Below, piece by piece: positions 53,540 through 63,683 of a stretch of 64,000 bases of DNA. The DNA is taken from NCBI RefSeq assembly GCF_030546805.1, contig NZ_JAUOPC010000002.1, positions 248,001 to 312,000 of the forward strand, read 5' to 3'. The stretch comes from Cyclobacterium sp. 1_MG-2023. GTDB taxonomy: Bacteria > Bacteroidota > Bacteroidia > Cytophagales > Cyclobacteriaceae. Position 1 is the first letter of the stretch. The number at the start of each line of letters is the position of its first letter. The position numbers and the translations under genes are program-made. The notes under the pieces are model-generated. The model was not told the DNA's origin, ran no database searches, and saw only the letters and a program-made list of their open reading frames with translations.

Positions 53540-55026
53540 TTTCTTCTTAATTGATGGATTACATCTTTAAATTTTTGGAATACCATTGTCTCAGTTTCCG
53601 GAGCAGCCTTAAATAAGTGAACCAGCAAAAGGTAAACAGCAGTTACAATGCCACTTCTAATTAGAATATCAAGCAATACATAGGCCGAGGTAGGAATTAA
53701 GTAATAGGAAATAGCCCAACTTAGTACTCCGGCTATAAGTATTAAAAACACCCCTGGGGTAAAAGGGTTAAAGCCCAACCTTATCTTGATGTAAAAATAC
53801 TTTACAAGGTTATAACAAAGCATAGCGATAAGTGAGGCCAGTGCAGCACCTTCAATGCCATAAAGAGGAATTAGCATTAAGTTAAAAATAATGACAGCAG
53901 CACTCATTAGCAGTGTAGCTGTAATATTGAAGGTGTAAAACTTGGAGAAGACGATTATTTCACCATTTACAGAGAAAATCACATCTGTTATTTTTCCCAA
54001 ACCGATTAGGAGGACCACCCATTTTCCTTGTTCATATATGGCCCTGTTTGGAACGAAATGGTAGAGGTTTTCTATATTGACCCAGATCAGCAGGAAAATC
54101 AATAAACATATTAACAATTGATTAATGGCAATTTTCTTATAGAGAGCATTTATTCCTGTCAATTGATTTTTAGCAAACATTTCTGAGATAACCGGCATGG
54201 CCACCTGTGATATGGCACGTCTAGGCATTTCAATAACCACAGCAATGGAAAAGCCTATAGTATAGATGGCATTGGCATCCAGCCCTATCATTGAGCTAAC
54301 CATAATGCTGTCAATTTTCATGATCAGCAAGGCTCCGGCTGTACCCAATAAGGTGATCAACCCATATTGTAAAAACTCCTTTTTAAAAGGGCTGCTAATA
54401 CCTTCCCAATTCAAGTCTATCTTTATTATCCCTTCTTTTTTCATATAGAAAACCATGGAAATCATGGCCGCCAAATAGACCATGCCCATGCCCCATATCA
54501 TGTTGGTAAAGGTATATAAGGACACAAAATACCCAATAACCAATAAAGCCATAAAAATTCTTAAGAAAACATCCCGAATCAAAGAAGGAATGGCAATTTT
54601 TAAAAATGACCTGCTGAAAGCTTCCAAGATAGAATTCATTAAAGAGAAAAAAGTAATCAATAGGGCCACTATTAAGAAATGATTTACCTCAGGAGCATTT
54701 TCTGCAAAGGCGTTAATAATTGAAGTTTTGAAAACATAAAATAAAGTAGCTACGATAAAAAAACCTATGGTAGCCATGACAATACTAAAGCTGAAAAAAG
54801 CAAACTCATTTCCTTTTATTCTAGGGAAGAAACGTGTGATGCCATGGCCTATACCTAATTGGGCGAAAGGTACTAGGAGCAGTGCAATGTCTTGCACAGT
54901 TTTAAATAAGCCAATTTGCTCAGGGCTGAGTACATAAGGGAATAACCAGAGTAGGTTTACATAACCTACAATTACTCCTAAATAGGAGAAAATGGTGGTG
55001 AGTACACTTTGTTTCACCCCTGCCAT
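53536..55026 (-). CDS. Oligosaccharide flippase (polysaccharide biosynthesis protein)
   Basis: 496 residues with about 14 membrane helices. It begins KQSVLTTIFSYLGVIVGYVNLLWLFPYVLSPEQIGLF, as in Wzx/PST exporters of Bacteroidota, with SFIALVASLIAML-like helices and a long C-terminal half of conserved hydrophobic pattern. It ends on the same TTAA as the + strand membrane protein gene (4-nt tail-to-tail overlap). It is near the glycosyltransferase, methyltransferase and YfhO-like genes, so a surface-glycan role is likely. Confidence 0.88.
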   Translation of the reverse strand: MAGVKQSVLTTIFSYLGVIVGYVNLLWLFPYVLSPEQIGLFKTVQDIALLLVPFAQLGIGHGITRFFPRIKGNEFAFFSFSIVMATIGFFIVATLFYVFKTSIINAFAENAPEVNHFLIVALLITFFSLMNSILEAFSRSFLKIAIPSLIRDVFLRIFMALLVIGYFVSLYTFTNMIWGMGMVYLAAMISMVFYMKKEGIIKIDLNWEGISSPFKKEFLQYGLITLLGTAGALLIMKIDSIMVSSMIGLDANAIYTIGFSIAVVIEMPRRAISQVAMPVISEMFAKNQLTGINALYKKIAINQLLICLLIFLLIWVNIENLYHFVPNRAIYEQGKWVVLLIGLGKITDVIFSVNGEIIVFSKFYTFNITATLLMSAAVIIFNLMLIPLYGIEGAALASLIAMLCYNLVKYFYIKIRLGFNPFTPGVFLILIAGVLSWAISYYLIPTSAYVLLDILIRSGIVTAVYLLLVHLFKAAPETETMVFQKFKDVIHQLRRN

Positions 55027-55087
55027 GTACAGTCGACTTTATTTAATTCGTTTATATCCAAAGTTGGAAATTTTTCAGGTGTTACAA

Positions 55088-56110
55088 TTATGTTAACACT
55101 GCAATTAACTTTTCTTTTCTTAGCGTGTAATTAAAGTTGTCTTTAACCCTTTGAGCCGTAGCTTTTCGAAGCGAATTTAGATCTTTTTCTTTCAGAGTGG
55201 AAATCAAGTTATGAAGTAGGGCAAAGTCCTTATGAGGTAAAATAAAGCCCGTTTCTCCAATTATTTTAGAGATTTCACCAACATTGCTCCCAATGGGAAT
55301 ACAGCCACAAAGCATGGCTTCTGCCAAAGCATTTGGAAATCCTTCAGAATAAGACAGTTGTAGATAAAATTGACATTTTCTGTATACCTCCCTGATTTCA
55401 CTTTGATTTAAGGGAGGCATTAAGGTTACATTTGGCAGGGTTGTTTTAAATTCTCTGTCCCCAATAATTGTGAAAGAATAGTTTGGAAATGCTTTAGCCA
55501 TTTCAAGGACCAAATCTATTCCTTTAACCAAGGCCCTGTTTTTCTGGGAAATCCCGGTAGCAACAGTCACAAAGGAGAAAGGAGATTTTTCCCTTTGATC
55601 ATCAGTCCAAAATTCAATGTCAAAGCCATTATAAATTACCTGAATTTTAGTTTTTAGGTCAGGTATTAAATGCAATAACCCTTGATTTTGTGGGGAGTCT
55701 TTATCATAAGTGTAAGTGGATTTCACCAAGGAATTAGAAACCGGAAGAATCAGCGAACAATTTTTAAAACTATATACTGTAGCTTTTTTAAGCCATTTTT
55801 TACGATAGTTGCCATAATCTATTTTTGGGAGGTGCATGGCATCCGTACCCCCACATTCGATGATTACTTCTTTTCTAAAAATTTTCCCGATGAAAACTGG
55901 GAGAACGGTATGATATCCTGCAAAAAAACAAAGGTATTTGCTTGTGAAAGGTAAAAGAATCAGCAATTGGAAAAATTGAAAAATGAAATATATCGGCAGC
56001 AAATAAGGTTTGATGGTAAAATTAAGGTGAATGATTTTAAAAGGAGGGCTTAGCATCTCAATATCCCTTTGGATAAAAGCTGTAGGAATAGGAGAGATAT
56101 AGAGGATCAT
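55088..56110 (-). CDS. Glycosyltransferase (GT4-like)
   Basis: 340 residues. The C-terminal GT-B half is clear: VIYNGFDIEFW, VTVATGISQKNRALVKGIDLVLEMAKAFPNYSFTIIGD, and SYSEGFPNALAEAMLCGCIPIGSNVGEISKIIG with the EX7E glutamates. The N-terminal half has a short hydrophobic segment (IYFIFQFFQLLILLPF) that may hold it at the inner membrane. It is placed between the flippase and the methyltransferase. Confidence 0.87.
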   Translation of the reverse strand: MILYISPIPTAFIQRDIEMLSPPFKIIHLNFTIKPYLLPIYFIFQFFQLLILLPFTSKYLCFFAGYHTVLPVFIGKIFRKEVIIECGGTDAMHLPKIDYGNYRKKWLKKATVYSFKNCSLILPVSNSLVKSTYTYDKDSPQNQGLLHLIPDLKTKIQVIYNGFDIEFWTDDQREKSPFSFVTVATGISQKNRALVKGIDLVLEMAKAFPNYSFTIIGDREFKTTLPNVTLMPPLNQSEIREVYRKCQFYLQLSYSEGFPNALAEAMLCGCIPIGSNVGEISKIIGETGFILPHKDFALLHNLISTLKEKDLNSLRKATAQRVKDNFNYTLRKEKLIAVLT

Positions 56111-56128
56111 ATTGGGGTCAATTAATAT

Positions 56129-56842
56129 TTAAAAAGCAGATAGCTTCTGTTTGATCTTGATCCATAATCTTTCTTTCAAAATGGTATATTTATCCCTGTG
56201 ATTGGTTTTTTTAATGGCCTGTTTCTTTTTAAATACAAAGTACTGGTAATCTTTTTCCTTATAGAAAAGAGGATAGGTTTCCATTTTTTCAAGGTAGAAA
56301 TCATTAGAAGAAAGCTTGCTAACCAATTCTCCGGTGTCTAAAGGTTGGTCGATCACCTGAAGCTTTTGGGGTTCATTGGCAATCATCCATTCCAGAAACC
56401 TTGGAGAAGGAATATGGATGAATATAAAAGTATCTGAATGGCTGTGATTTTTTATGGTTTCAAACAAAGCAAAGTGATCTTCAACGGGTATATGTTCCAA
56501 TACATCCGGAAATACAATGGCGTCAAAAAGCATGTCTGTTTTATGAAATTTTTTCATATCAGACACTTCAAAGTGAAGGTTGTCTAAATCTTTCCAGAGG
56601 GATTTTGCTTGCTCAACACTTTCTGGACTTATGTCTACAGCAAGAACTTCCCCCTTAGGAGTGGCTTTTGCTATTAACTGACTGACAGTGCCAATTCCAC
56701 ACCCCACTTCCAATACATTATGATTTGGTTGGAGTCCGGCTTTTCTCAGTTTAGAAATAATACTCAGGTGCCTTGAGTTTACTCCAGTTTTTAATTGCTG
56801 ATTGGCAAATTGATCATAAAATTGGGCAACGTCTTTAGTCAT
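56129..56842 (-). CDS. Class I SAM-dependent methyltransferase
   Basis: 237 residues from the ATG at 56842, which overlaps the YfhO-like stop by 8 nt; the frame runs to 56890 but that would overlap more and has no better start. Motif I is VLEVGCGIGTVSQLI, followed by AVDISPESVEQAK and FPDVLEHIP. Likely target is a glycan or lipid-linked precursor, because of the neighbours; a ubiquinone/menaquinone-type substrate is the general alternative. Confidence 0.88.
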   Translation of the reverse strand: MTKDVAQFYDQFANQQLKTGVNSRHLSIISKLRKAGLQPNHNVLEVGCGIGTVSQLIAKATPKGEVLAVDISPESVEQAKSLWKDLDNLHFEVSDMKKFHKTDMLFDAIVFPDVLEHIPVEDHFALFETIKNHSHSDTFIFIHIPSPRFLEWMIANEPQKLQVIDQPLDTGELVSKLSSNDFYLEKMETYPLFYKEKDYQYFVFKKKQAIKKTNHRDKYTILKERLWIKIKQKLSAF

Positions 56843-59285
56843 ATTTGTCAGTAAGGTCTTGTTTCGAATTAAAATTTTTGTAAACAGCAAAAAGTAGTGA
56901 TAAGACGACTAAATATTGAACTATCACAGCTACCATTTCCCAGTTATAATAAGCACTTGGCTCAAAGCGCATTTCCACTGTATGCGCTCCCTCAGGGAGT
57001 ACAAGTCCTCTCAATAAATAATTTACTCTCAAAATAGGCGTTTCCTGCCCATCTACAAATGCTTTCCAGCCTTTTGGGTAGAATATTTCGGAAAAAACAG
57101 CCAAGCCTGACTTCTCTACAGATGCTTTATAGCTTAAAGCATCAGGAGCATAATTTTCTAATTTGATGGTCCCATTTCCGGCACCTAAACTTTGATTGCC
57201 ATTGTCTTGAGCATTATAGGTGGCTGTTTCTTTGGTATTTATTTTTGCCAATGTTTCTATCTCTTCCTCATTTGAATCTGTGTTGGCAATTTTCTCAGGA
57301 AACCAAGCAGGACCATTGGCCTCGGGGTTTAGGAATACAGCATTTTCAGCCCTTCCTGCCAAAAGGTACTTGGTGTTCAGCATATTTAATCTTTGAATGC
57401 TCTGATAGTCAAAATTTCCTTCTTGGGCTTTCTTTACAAAGCCATTGATTTCCGAAAGAAGAATTCGATCAATTAAATCACCATACCTACTCATTTTAGC
57501 ACCATGATATCCTCCGATACTATTGAAACGGTAACTCGTTCGTGCATCATTAAAGGGGTTTTGAATGTTTAATACTCGAAAATAACCCTTGTCCGCACTT
57601 ATTTTGTTGTCTGCAGGAGTAGCAGCGAAATGCTGTTCGCTAGGATCTTCAATAAAGCTGTCTGCATCTAGGTAGCGACTATTGACTCCCCAAAGATCTA
57701 TCAATACCACCAAGCCTATGCCTAAAAGAGCATAGTTGCTTTTTAATTTGTTATAATAAACCAAGCCTATTAGAATGGCCGGAATTAAAATGAACATTGC
57801 TGACCTAAAGGCATCCGACATCAATAGGCTTTTCCTATCAGATTTCAGCGCCTCCATTAGCCAGTCAGGATATCCGGGATTACCTGCGGAAGATTGGTAA
57901 CCCGCCCAAGATGCAAAAACAATTCCAACTAGAATTAAGCCCAAACTTATACCTGTGCCAATTAAGAAAGGTTTTAAACTTTCTTTGTTTCCAATTCTCT
58001 CAACCAGATTTTCCAGACCTATGGCGCCAAATAATGGAATTACAAAAAGTGTCATTCCCAAAGCCATGGATACAGCTCTAAATTTATTGTATCCCGGTAG
58101 ATAGTCAAAGATCGCATAGTTAAACCATGCAAGGTTTTTACCCCAAGAAAGCATTAGGGTTAGGACTACCATCGATAGGAATACATTTCTATACAGTGGA
58201 GGAGAAAAGATTATAGCCAGAATAAATAGAAAAATCATAACTGCCCCGCCATATATTGGGCCACCTGTAAATGGTTGATCTCCCCAATAAGTGGGCGCTC
58301 CGTTGAGAAACTGGTTAACTTGTGCATTGTCCACGCCATTGGAGCGAAGGGCTTTCTCTGAAGCAGAGTTTTTAGGAACTTCTCCTTGGGATGCTCCACC
58401 AAAGTAATTAGGGATAAGCAAGGTGAAAGTTTCAAGCTTTCCATTGGACCAATTGAAAGCATATTCCTTGTCTAGACCGGTGTCATTTTGTTCTTCTATA
58501 GGAAGATTACGCTCCCCTCTAATAGAATAGGTTCCATATTCCAATACAGAACTTAATCGGGCGGCATGGCCCATCGCTCCGATTACTGCTGCCACTAGTA
58601 AAATAGCGGTAATCTTTGCAAAAGCCGGTAAATGTTTTTGTTGATAGGCAATGACCAGTTGGCCAATGCCATATACAATAACCAATAATAAAGTGTAATA
58701 GGTAATTTGAAGGTGGTTAAACTTCAACTGTAGCAATACAGCGAATGCGGTGATTACGATGCCCAATAACTTTTTGCCATTGAAAGCCAGGTGTACACCT
58801 GCAAGTAATAAAGGGACAATACCTATAGCCCATATTTTGGCGTTATGTCCTGCCTCTAAACTCAAGAAATTAAAGGTGTTGAATGCAAAAGCCCAAGCCC
58901 CAATTATGGCAATATAAGGTCGAACTTTAAAACAAATGAGAAGCAAGTACATGGAGACCATTCCAAAGAAGAGGGCACTAATTGGATGAGGAAGCCCAAA
59001 GGTCAATGCCTTGATTAAGAAATTGGTAATGTCTCCTTTTGGGTCTAGGTGGATCAAATAAGCCGGCATTCCTCCAAACATTCGATTGGTCCAAAGTGCC
59101 TGTTCCCCGGTGCTTTCCCTATAGTCTAATATTTCTTTGGCGGAACCTTCCCATTGAAGGATGTCAGTTTGGAAAATCATCTTCCCTTCAAAAACAATAG
59201 GGGAAAAATAGAGTACAACGATCAGGTAAAAGGAAGAAATCGCTAAAAAATGAGGCAATACATCTGCTTTAAAATCAAACTTCAT
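56835..59285 (-). CDS. YfhO-family integral membrane protein
   Basis: 816 residues with about 12-14 membrane helices and a C-terminal soluble part (about 540-770) that ends in one more helix. The start HFLAISSFYLIVVLYFSPIVFEGKMIFQTDILQWEGSAKEI and RMFGGMPAYL, as well as the end FSEIFYPKGWKAFVDGQETPILRVNYLLRGLVLPEGAHTVEMRFEP, match YfhO proteins. Members are thought to act as lipid-carrier-dependent glycosyltransferases that decorate cell-wall polymers. It begins the - strand glycan block. Confidence 0.88.
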   Translation of the reverse strand: MKFDFKADVLPHFLAISSFYLIVVLYFSPIVFEGKMIFQTDILQWEGSAKEILDYRESTGEQALWTNRMFGGMPAYLIHLDPKGDITNFLIKALTFGLPHPISALFFGMVSMYLLLICFKVRPYIAIIGAWAFAFNTFNFLSLEAGHNAKIWAIGIVPLLLAGVHLAFNGKKLLGIVITAFAVLLQLKFNHLQITYYTLLLVIVYGIGQLVIAYQQKHLPAFAKITAILLVAAVIGAMGHAARLSSVLEYGTYSIRGERNLPIEEQNDTGLDKEYAFNWSNGKLETFTLLIPNYFGGASQGEVPKNSASEKALRSNGVDNAQVNQFLNGAPTYWGDQPFTGGPIYGGAVMIFLFILAIIFSPPLYRNVFLSMVVLTLMLSWGKNLAWFNYAIFDYLPGYNKFRAVSMALGMTLFVIPLFGAIGLENLVERIGNKESLKPFLIGTGISLGLILVGIVFASWAGYQSSAGNPGYPDWLMEALKSDRKSLLMSDAFRSAMFILIPAILIGLVYYNKLKSNYALLGIGLVVLIDLWGVNSRYLDADSFIEDPSEQHFAATPADNKISADKGYFRVLNIQNPFNDARTSYRFNSIGGYHGAKMSRYGDLIDRILLSEINGFVKKAQEGNFDYQSIQRLNMLNTKYLLAGRAENAVFLNPEANGPAWFPEKIANTDSNEEEIETLAKINTKETATYNAQDNGNQSLGAGNGTIKLENYAPDALSYKASVEKSGLAVFSEIFYPKGWKAFVDGQETPILRVNYLLRGLVLPEGAHTVEMRFEPSAYYNWEMVAVIVQYLVVLSLLFAVYKNFNSKQDLTDKYD

Positions 59286-59493
59286 GGTCTAATCGTCTGG
59301 AATTAAGTAAGGTTTAAATTCAATACGCAAATTAACAAAAAACACCGGATAATAGTAAATGCCTAAGGGTCTGCCTGGGTTTAAAGTTTAATAATTACAC
59401 TATTAAGACTTGGTTCGAATTAATTGCCCGATATTTAATATTAAACTTAAAGCTTTTGATCGGTCGGTTCTGTAATTAGGATGTTGTGGCAAG

Positions 59494-60198
59494 TTAAAGG
59501 TTTTCAGTATTGTTTGAATTATCAATTATTGAATAAAATTGGTCCCATTGTAAGATTTCGTAGTCTTGGCCCGCAATAAATACATTTTCAGCCATAGATT
59601 GTCCCAAAACAGAGACTGGAATTCCCCTATATTTTCGCAATCTTCCTATTAAAAACGGTTTGAGTAGTGGGAAAACTTTTAAGACTATTGCCTGAGATAT
59701 TCCGTACCTGTTGGTTGGGGTCAAAATCATAGAAGGCTGGAAGATGCTCAACCGGTCAAATCCCAAAGCTTTTAAGGCTTCTACTAGCTCACCTTTTGCT
59801 CTTAAGTAGAATGAACTAGACTTAGGGTTTATCCCCACGGAAGCCAATAATTCAAAATGTCGGATGCCACCTTTTTTGCATGCCTTCGCAAAATCCAACA
59901 CTGCTTCTTTATCAATCTTTAAAAATTCCTCTTTACTAATCCTACTAGGCTCTCCTACACCCAATGTACAAATTGCAATGTCATGACCTTGGATATATTC
60001 TTGATAACTATCGGGTTTGCTTACATTTATTTTGTGTTGATAAACATTGGCTTTGTTAAGGCCTGAAATGGGGGTTCGCCCAAGCAAGGTCAATAGGTGA
60101 ATATTATTATGAACTAACAGGGTTTTTAATGCTTCTGAACCTACAGCACCGCTAGCACCTAACATGACAATCGAATTTGGGTTGGTTTTGGTAGTCAT
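59494..60198 (-). CDS. NAD(P)-binding Rossmann-fold protein (atypical SDR, HTATIP2/NmrA-like)
   Basis: 234 residues. Cofactor loop GASGAVGS (14-21), then CTLGVGEPSRISKEEFLKIDKE, HFELLASVGINPKSSSFYLRAKGELVEALKALGFDRLSIFQPSMIL: the YxxxK-like segment (YLRAK) and the overall pattern are those of HTATIP2/YwnB-type proteins. The function in bacteria is unknown. No operon partner. Confidence 0.85.
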   Translation of the reverse strand: MTTKTNPNSIVMLGASGAVGSEALKTLLVHNNIHLLTLLGRTPISGLNKANVYQHKINVSKPDSYQEYIQGHDIAICTLGVGEPSRISKEEFLKIDKEAVLDFAKACKKGGIRHFELLASVGINPKSSSFYLRAKGELVEALKALGFDRLSIFQPSMILTPTNRYGISQAIVLKVFPLLKPFLIGRLRKYRGIPVSVLGQSMAENVFIAGQDYEILQWDQFYSIIDNSNNTENL

Positions 60199-60433
60199 GA
60201 ATTTTAAAATAAAATTGGATAAAGGATTTCTTTATTTGACATTTAAGCAATATAGTTATTTTAGAATAGGGAAGTATGTTGGCTTTAAACTAGTATTTTT
60301 GGGAGAATGGTTTCATATACTCGAGTGGGTCGTTATAGCTATTATCGTCCCTTTTCTAGTAGGAATTGATAATGCATATTGCTTGACTTTATTTTTGCTT
60401 ACTCTTTTAGGATATTCTGGGCATTTATTTTGA
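60197..60433 (+). CDS. Doubtful small membrane protein
   Basis: 78 residues from the ATG at 60197, which overlaps the start codon of the divergent NAD(P)-binding gene, an unlikely layout. Two hydrophobic stretches (HILEWVVIAIIVPFLVGI and YCLTLFLLTLLGYSG) could be membrane helices. No family recognised; kept only as a possibility. Confidence 0.25.
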   Translation: MNFKIKLDKGFLYLTFKQYSYFRIGKYVGFKLVFLGEWFHILEWVVIAIIVPFLVGIDNAYCLTLFLLTLLGYSGHLF

Positions 60434-60773
60434 GGGACTTGAGCGTAAAAGGGGGTGCCTGTAAGGATTGGAATTTAAACAAGTACATAGTATAAGTGGG
60501 GAAGGAAGACAAAACAATAGATTATTCCAAAGGATGGTTATTGGTTTTAATTTATATAGAAGGAAATGAAAATTTAATCCTTTTTATAGACGGAAAGGAT
60601 AAGCTTACGTTTCAGTAATCAGCGACACCTTGGCTAAGTTCCCTGCTTATTGTTGAAGATTTAGGTACAGGATTTGGTCCATGCTATTGCGCTGCAATGT
60701 TTGCTAGACCTTTGTGACCATTGTTACTGTTGCCTAATTTGTTCTGCATTACTTTTGGGTATAAATTAAAGAC
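60434..60773. other. Intergenic region before the SulP gene
   Basis: 340 bp with no convincing gene. A 40-codon GTG-started frame (60496-60618) can be read but resembles nothing known. A promoter-like sequence is at 60730-60757. Confidence 0.4.
60730..60757 (+). promoter_or_regulatory. Promoter-like TTG-N17-TACTTTTG before the SulP gene
   Basis: TTG (60730-60732), 17-bp spacer and TACTTTTG (60750-60757) fit the Bacteroidota consensus. The leader to the ATG at 60774 would be only about 10 nt. Confidence 0.5.
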
Positions 60774-62498
60774 ATGTTGAAACAATACTTTCCCATATTA
60801 CAGTGGCTACCAGATTACAAAAAATCTTATCTCTCCGGAGATATTGGAGCAGGTTTGACGGTAGGAATCATGCTAATCCCTCAGGGGATGGCCTATGCAA
60901 TGATAGCAGGTTTACCACCTGTTTTTGGACTTTATGCATCTTTGATCCCGCAAGTGGTATATGCCATTATGGGGACTTCAAGGCAATTAGCCGTAGGTCC
61001 TGTAGCAATGGATTCTCTTTTGGTTGCTTCAGGCCTTGGGGCACTTGCCCTTTCGGGTATTGACGAATACATTGCCATGGCCATTTTCTTGGCCTTATTT
61101 ATGGGGCTAATACAGTTGGGGCTGGGATTGTTGCGTATGGGGTTTTTGGTGAATTTCTTGTCAAAACCTGTTATTAGTGGTTTTACATCTGCGGCAGCCA
61201 TTATTATTGGTTTAAGTCAGTTAAAACATCTTTTAGGTACTGATATAAAGGGAAGTAATCAGATTCATATTTTATTAAAAAATGCCATTGCTACAGTTTC
61301 TGATACCAATTGGATTGCTTTAGCTATAGGTCTCCTTGCTATTGTGGTTATAAAATCCATCAAGCGTTTTAATAGCCGAATACCAGCTGCCTTGGTTGTG
61401 GTGGTATTGGGTGTTTTGACCATTTATTTTTTTAATTTAAATGAGCAGGGGGTTAAAATTGTTGGCAAGGTTCCTAGTGGTTTGCCATCATTAAAAGTAC
61501 CTGCTTTTGATTTTTCAAGAGTTTCTGAGCTTTTACCTATTGCCCTGACACTTGCATTGATCGCATTTATGGAAGCCATATCTGTTGCCAAAGCCATTGA
61601 AGAGAAGCATACAGATTATAAAGTGGATTCCAATCAGGAGCTAATAGCTTTAGGGACGGCCAATATGTTGGGGTCTTTTTTCCAGTCTTACCCCACAACC
61701 GGTGGGTTTTCTAGGACGGCTGTTAATGACCAAGCGAGAGCTAAAACCGGTGTTGCTCCTATTGTAAGTGCCCTGGTGGTAGGCTTAACTTTATTGTTCT
61801 TAACACCTTTATTCTATTATTTACCCAATGCAGTATTGGCTGCCATAATTATGGTTGCGGTTTTTGGGCTAATAGATCTCAATTACCCAATAGAGCTTTT
61901 CAAGAACAGAAGGGATGAGTTTTATCTCTTGCTTGCAACTTTTTTGATAACCCTTACGGTGGGTATAAAAGAAGGGATATTGCTTGGGGTATTAATTTCA
62001 TTATTGTTATTGGTATACAGGACTTCAAGACCTCATATCGCAGTTTTGGGTAGAATAAACAATACGGACTATTTCAAAAACATAGCCCGATTTCCGGAAG
62101 ATACAGAGACATTTAGCGATATTTTAATTATTCGATTTGATGCTCAGTTGTACTTTGGAAATACGGAGTATTTCAAAAAGGAATTGCAAAATCAACTCGA
62201 CCTAAAAGGAGAGGCAGTAAAATACATCATCCTGAATGCAGAAGCGATCAATTATATTGATAGTAGTGCCATTCATATGTTGCGGCAGATCATTCAGGAA
62301 TTAAATAGTAAAGGAATTAAACTTTTGGTTGCCGGAGCCATTGGTCCTGCTCGAGATATCTTTTATAGCAGCGGACTGATTGATGCTATTGGAAAGGATA
62401 ATTTTTTCGTTAAGACCAATGAAGCATTTGAACATTGTAATCCCAAGCATCAAAAAACAGCCATTGAAAACAGGATCTCTCTTCAATCTAAAACTTAA
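60774..62498 (+). CDS. SulP-family inorganic anion transporter with STAS domain
   Basis: 574 residues. The SLC26/SulP membrane domain (about 14 helices) has LTVGIMLIPQGMAYAMIAGLPPVFGLYASLIPQVVYAIMGTSRQLAVGPVAM and GGFSRTAVNDQARAKTG; the cytoplasmic STAS domain (about 435-550) contains AEAINYIDSSAIHML. Likely cargo is sulfate, bicarbonate or another anion. No sulfate-assimilation or carbonic anhydrase gene is next to it to decide. Confidence 0.92.
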   Translation: MLKQYFPILQWLPDYKKSYLSGDIGAGLTVGIMLIPQGMAYAMIAGLPPVFGLYASLIPQVVYAIMGTSRQLAVGPVAMDSLLVASGLGALALSGIDEYIAMAIFLALFMGLIQLGLGLLRMGFLVNFLSKPVISGFTSAAAIIIGLSQLKHLLGTDIKGSNQIHILLKNAIATVSDTNWIALAIGLLAIVVIKSIKRFNSRIPAALVVVVLGVLTIYFFNLNEQGVKIVGKVPSGLPSLKVPAFDFSRVSELLPIALTLALIAFMEAISVAKAIEEKHTDYKVDSNQELIALGTANMLGSFFQSYPTTGGFSRTAVNDQARAKTGVAPIVSALVVGLTLLFLTPLFYYLPNAVLAAIIMVAVFGLIDLNYPIELFKNRRDEFYLLLATFLITLTVGIKEGILLGVLISLLLLVYRTSRPHIAVLGRINNTDYFKNIARFPEDTETFSDILIIRFDAQLYFGNTEYFKKELQNQLDLKGEAVKYIILNAEAINYIDSSAIHMLRQIIQELNSKGIKLLVAGAIGPARDIFYSSGLIDAIGKDNFFVKTNEAFEHCNPKHQKTAIENRISLQSKT

Positions 62499-62653
62499 AC
62501 CCAGATCAGTTGATAGGATTAGAGTTGAAGTGAAAACTCAAAGGAAGTTAGACCTATGAGGCTTGATGCACCTAAGACCTATCTATTTACAGGAATTAGG
62601 TAATGCTACTTTTGAACTACATCATTCCTTGAAACGAAGTGAAGTAACTGAAA

Positions 62654-62707
62654 AACCCTGATTATAAGCGTTATAATTTATTGTCAAACCTGCTTTTTAT
62701 CAGGGTT
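62654..62707. terminator. Possible bidirectional terminator between SulP and PorP/SprF genes
   Basis: AACCCTGAT (62654-62662) and ATCAGGGTT (62699-62707) form a 9-bp stem; the 36-nt loop holds an inner TTATAAGCGTTATAA hairpin. A-rich and T-rich flanks are present. The stem reaches into the stop codon of the PorP/SprF gene. Confidence 0.45.
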
Positions 62708-63680
62708 AAAAATTTCTTTGGGATGGTGAATCAAACCATTTGTTGTTTAAATAATATCCTAAAGAAAGCTCATGACTATTGTTGGTGTAATTGCTTTTGC
62801 TGTTAAGGTTGAAATCATATGCATAACCCATTCTGAGTTCTTGGGTAATAAAAATATCCATTAGCAATGCAAGGGCTTTCCTATTGCTTCCAATATCAGA
62901 AATTGTAGCTTGGTTTTTAACCAACCCTGACCTGAAAGAAGTGCCTATCCAATAATTTTCTCTAAGGAGAAACATTGCGTTGATGTCAAAGCTGGTTGGC
63001 CCATTCAATTCTTCACGGATTAAAATTGATGGTTTGAGTGAAACACCATTTGACAAGGGTAAGAGTGCTCCCAATTGATAATAAAAATGGTAATTGTGAG
63101 TAGCAACTGCCAGGTTTTTCTTTTCAAGAATGTTTTGTCCCACTAAATTATAAGCACTCAAACCAGTAAAAAATTGTGGCGTATGAAAAAATATGCCAAG
63201 GTTCAAATTGGGAGTAATGGCATTTATTTTACCTTGAGGTATGCCGGGATCACTGGGGTCATCAGGCAGGTATTGACTTGCATCAAGGCCATAAGAAGCA
63301 AAACCTGAACTAACACCTAAGCTTAAATAGCTACTATAGGACAATTGTACACTATAGGAGTAGGTAAGAAGTAAGTTCTGGATATTACTGGCTCCGAATT
63401 TGTCCGAATTAATTTGTATGCCAAAACCCATGGTTTGCTCCAAATTTCCGATATCTGCTGCGACAGAGAAAGTTTGTGGAGCTCCTTCAAAACCACTAAA
63501 CTGACTTCTGTAAGTAGCCTGTACAAATGGGTCAATTTTGTATCCTGCATAGGCAGGATTGATGTGAAGAGGATTAAATACGTACTGGCTGTATTGAGGG
63601 AGTTGTTGTGCCTGAGCAGAGGTTAATGCAAAGAGAACACTAACGGTAAAAAGAATGCTATGTAAAGTTATTGGTCTCAT
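62706..63680 (-). CDS. PorP/SprF-family T9SS membrane protein
   Basis: 324 residues with signal peptide (cleavage near AQAQ) and repeated beta strands ending in an aromatic residue, an outer-membrane barrel. QLPQYSQYVFNPLHINPAYAGY and FVQATYRSQFSGFEGAPQTFSV are hallmark segments of the PorP/SprF family. Such genes usually lie just after a large surface protein with a T9SS type B signal, as here (3-nt gap); in Flavobacterium SprF is needed for export of SprB. It likely serves the partner protein. Confidence 0.93.
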   Translation of the reverse strand: MRPITLHSILFTVSVLFALTSAQAQQLPQYSQYVFNPLHINPAYAGYKIDPFVQATYRSQFSGFEGAPQTFSVAADIGNLEQTMGFGIQINSDKFGASNIQNLLLTYSYSVQLSYSSYLSLGVSSGFASYGLDASQYLPDDPSDPGIPQGKINAITPNLNLGIFFHTPQFFTGLSAYNLVGQNILEKKNLAVATHNYHFYYQLGALLPLSNGVSLKPSILIREELNGPTSFDINAMFLLRENYWIGTSFRSGLVKNQATISDIGSNRKALALLMDIFITQELRMGYAYDFNLNSKSNYTNNSHELSLGYYLNNKWFDSPSQRNF

Positions 63681-63683
63681 ATT

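Noticed and set aside
60496-60618. 40-codon GTG-started frame (reads GWLLVLIYIEGNENLIL)
   Set aside because: No start signal, no homology I recognise, and it is bounded directly by stops; not enough to call a gene or a pseudogene.
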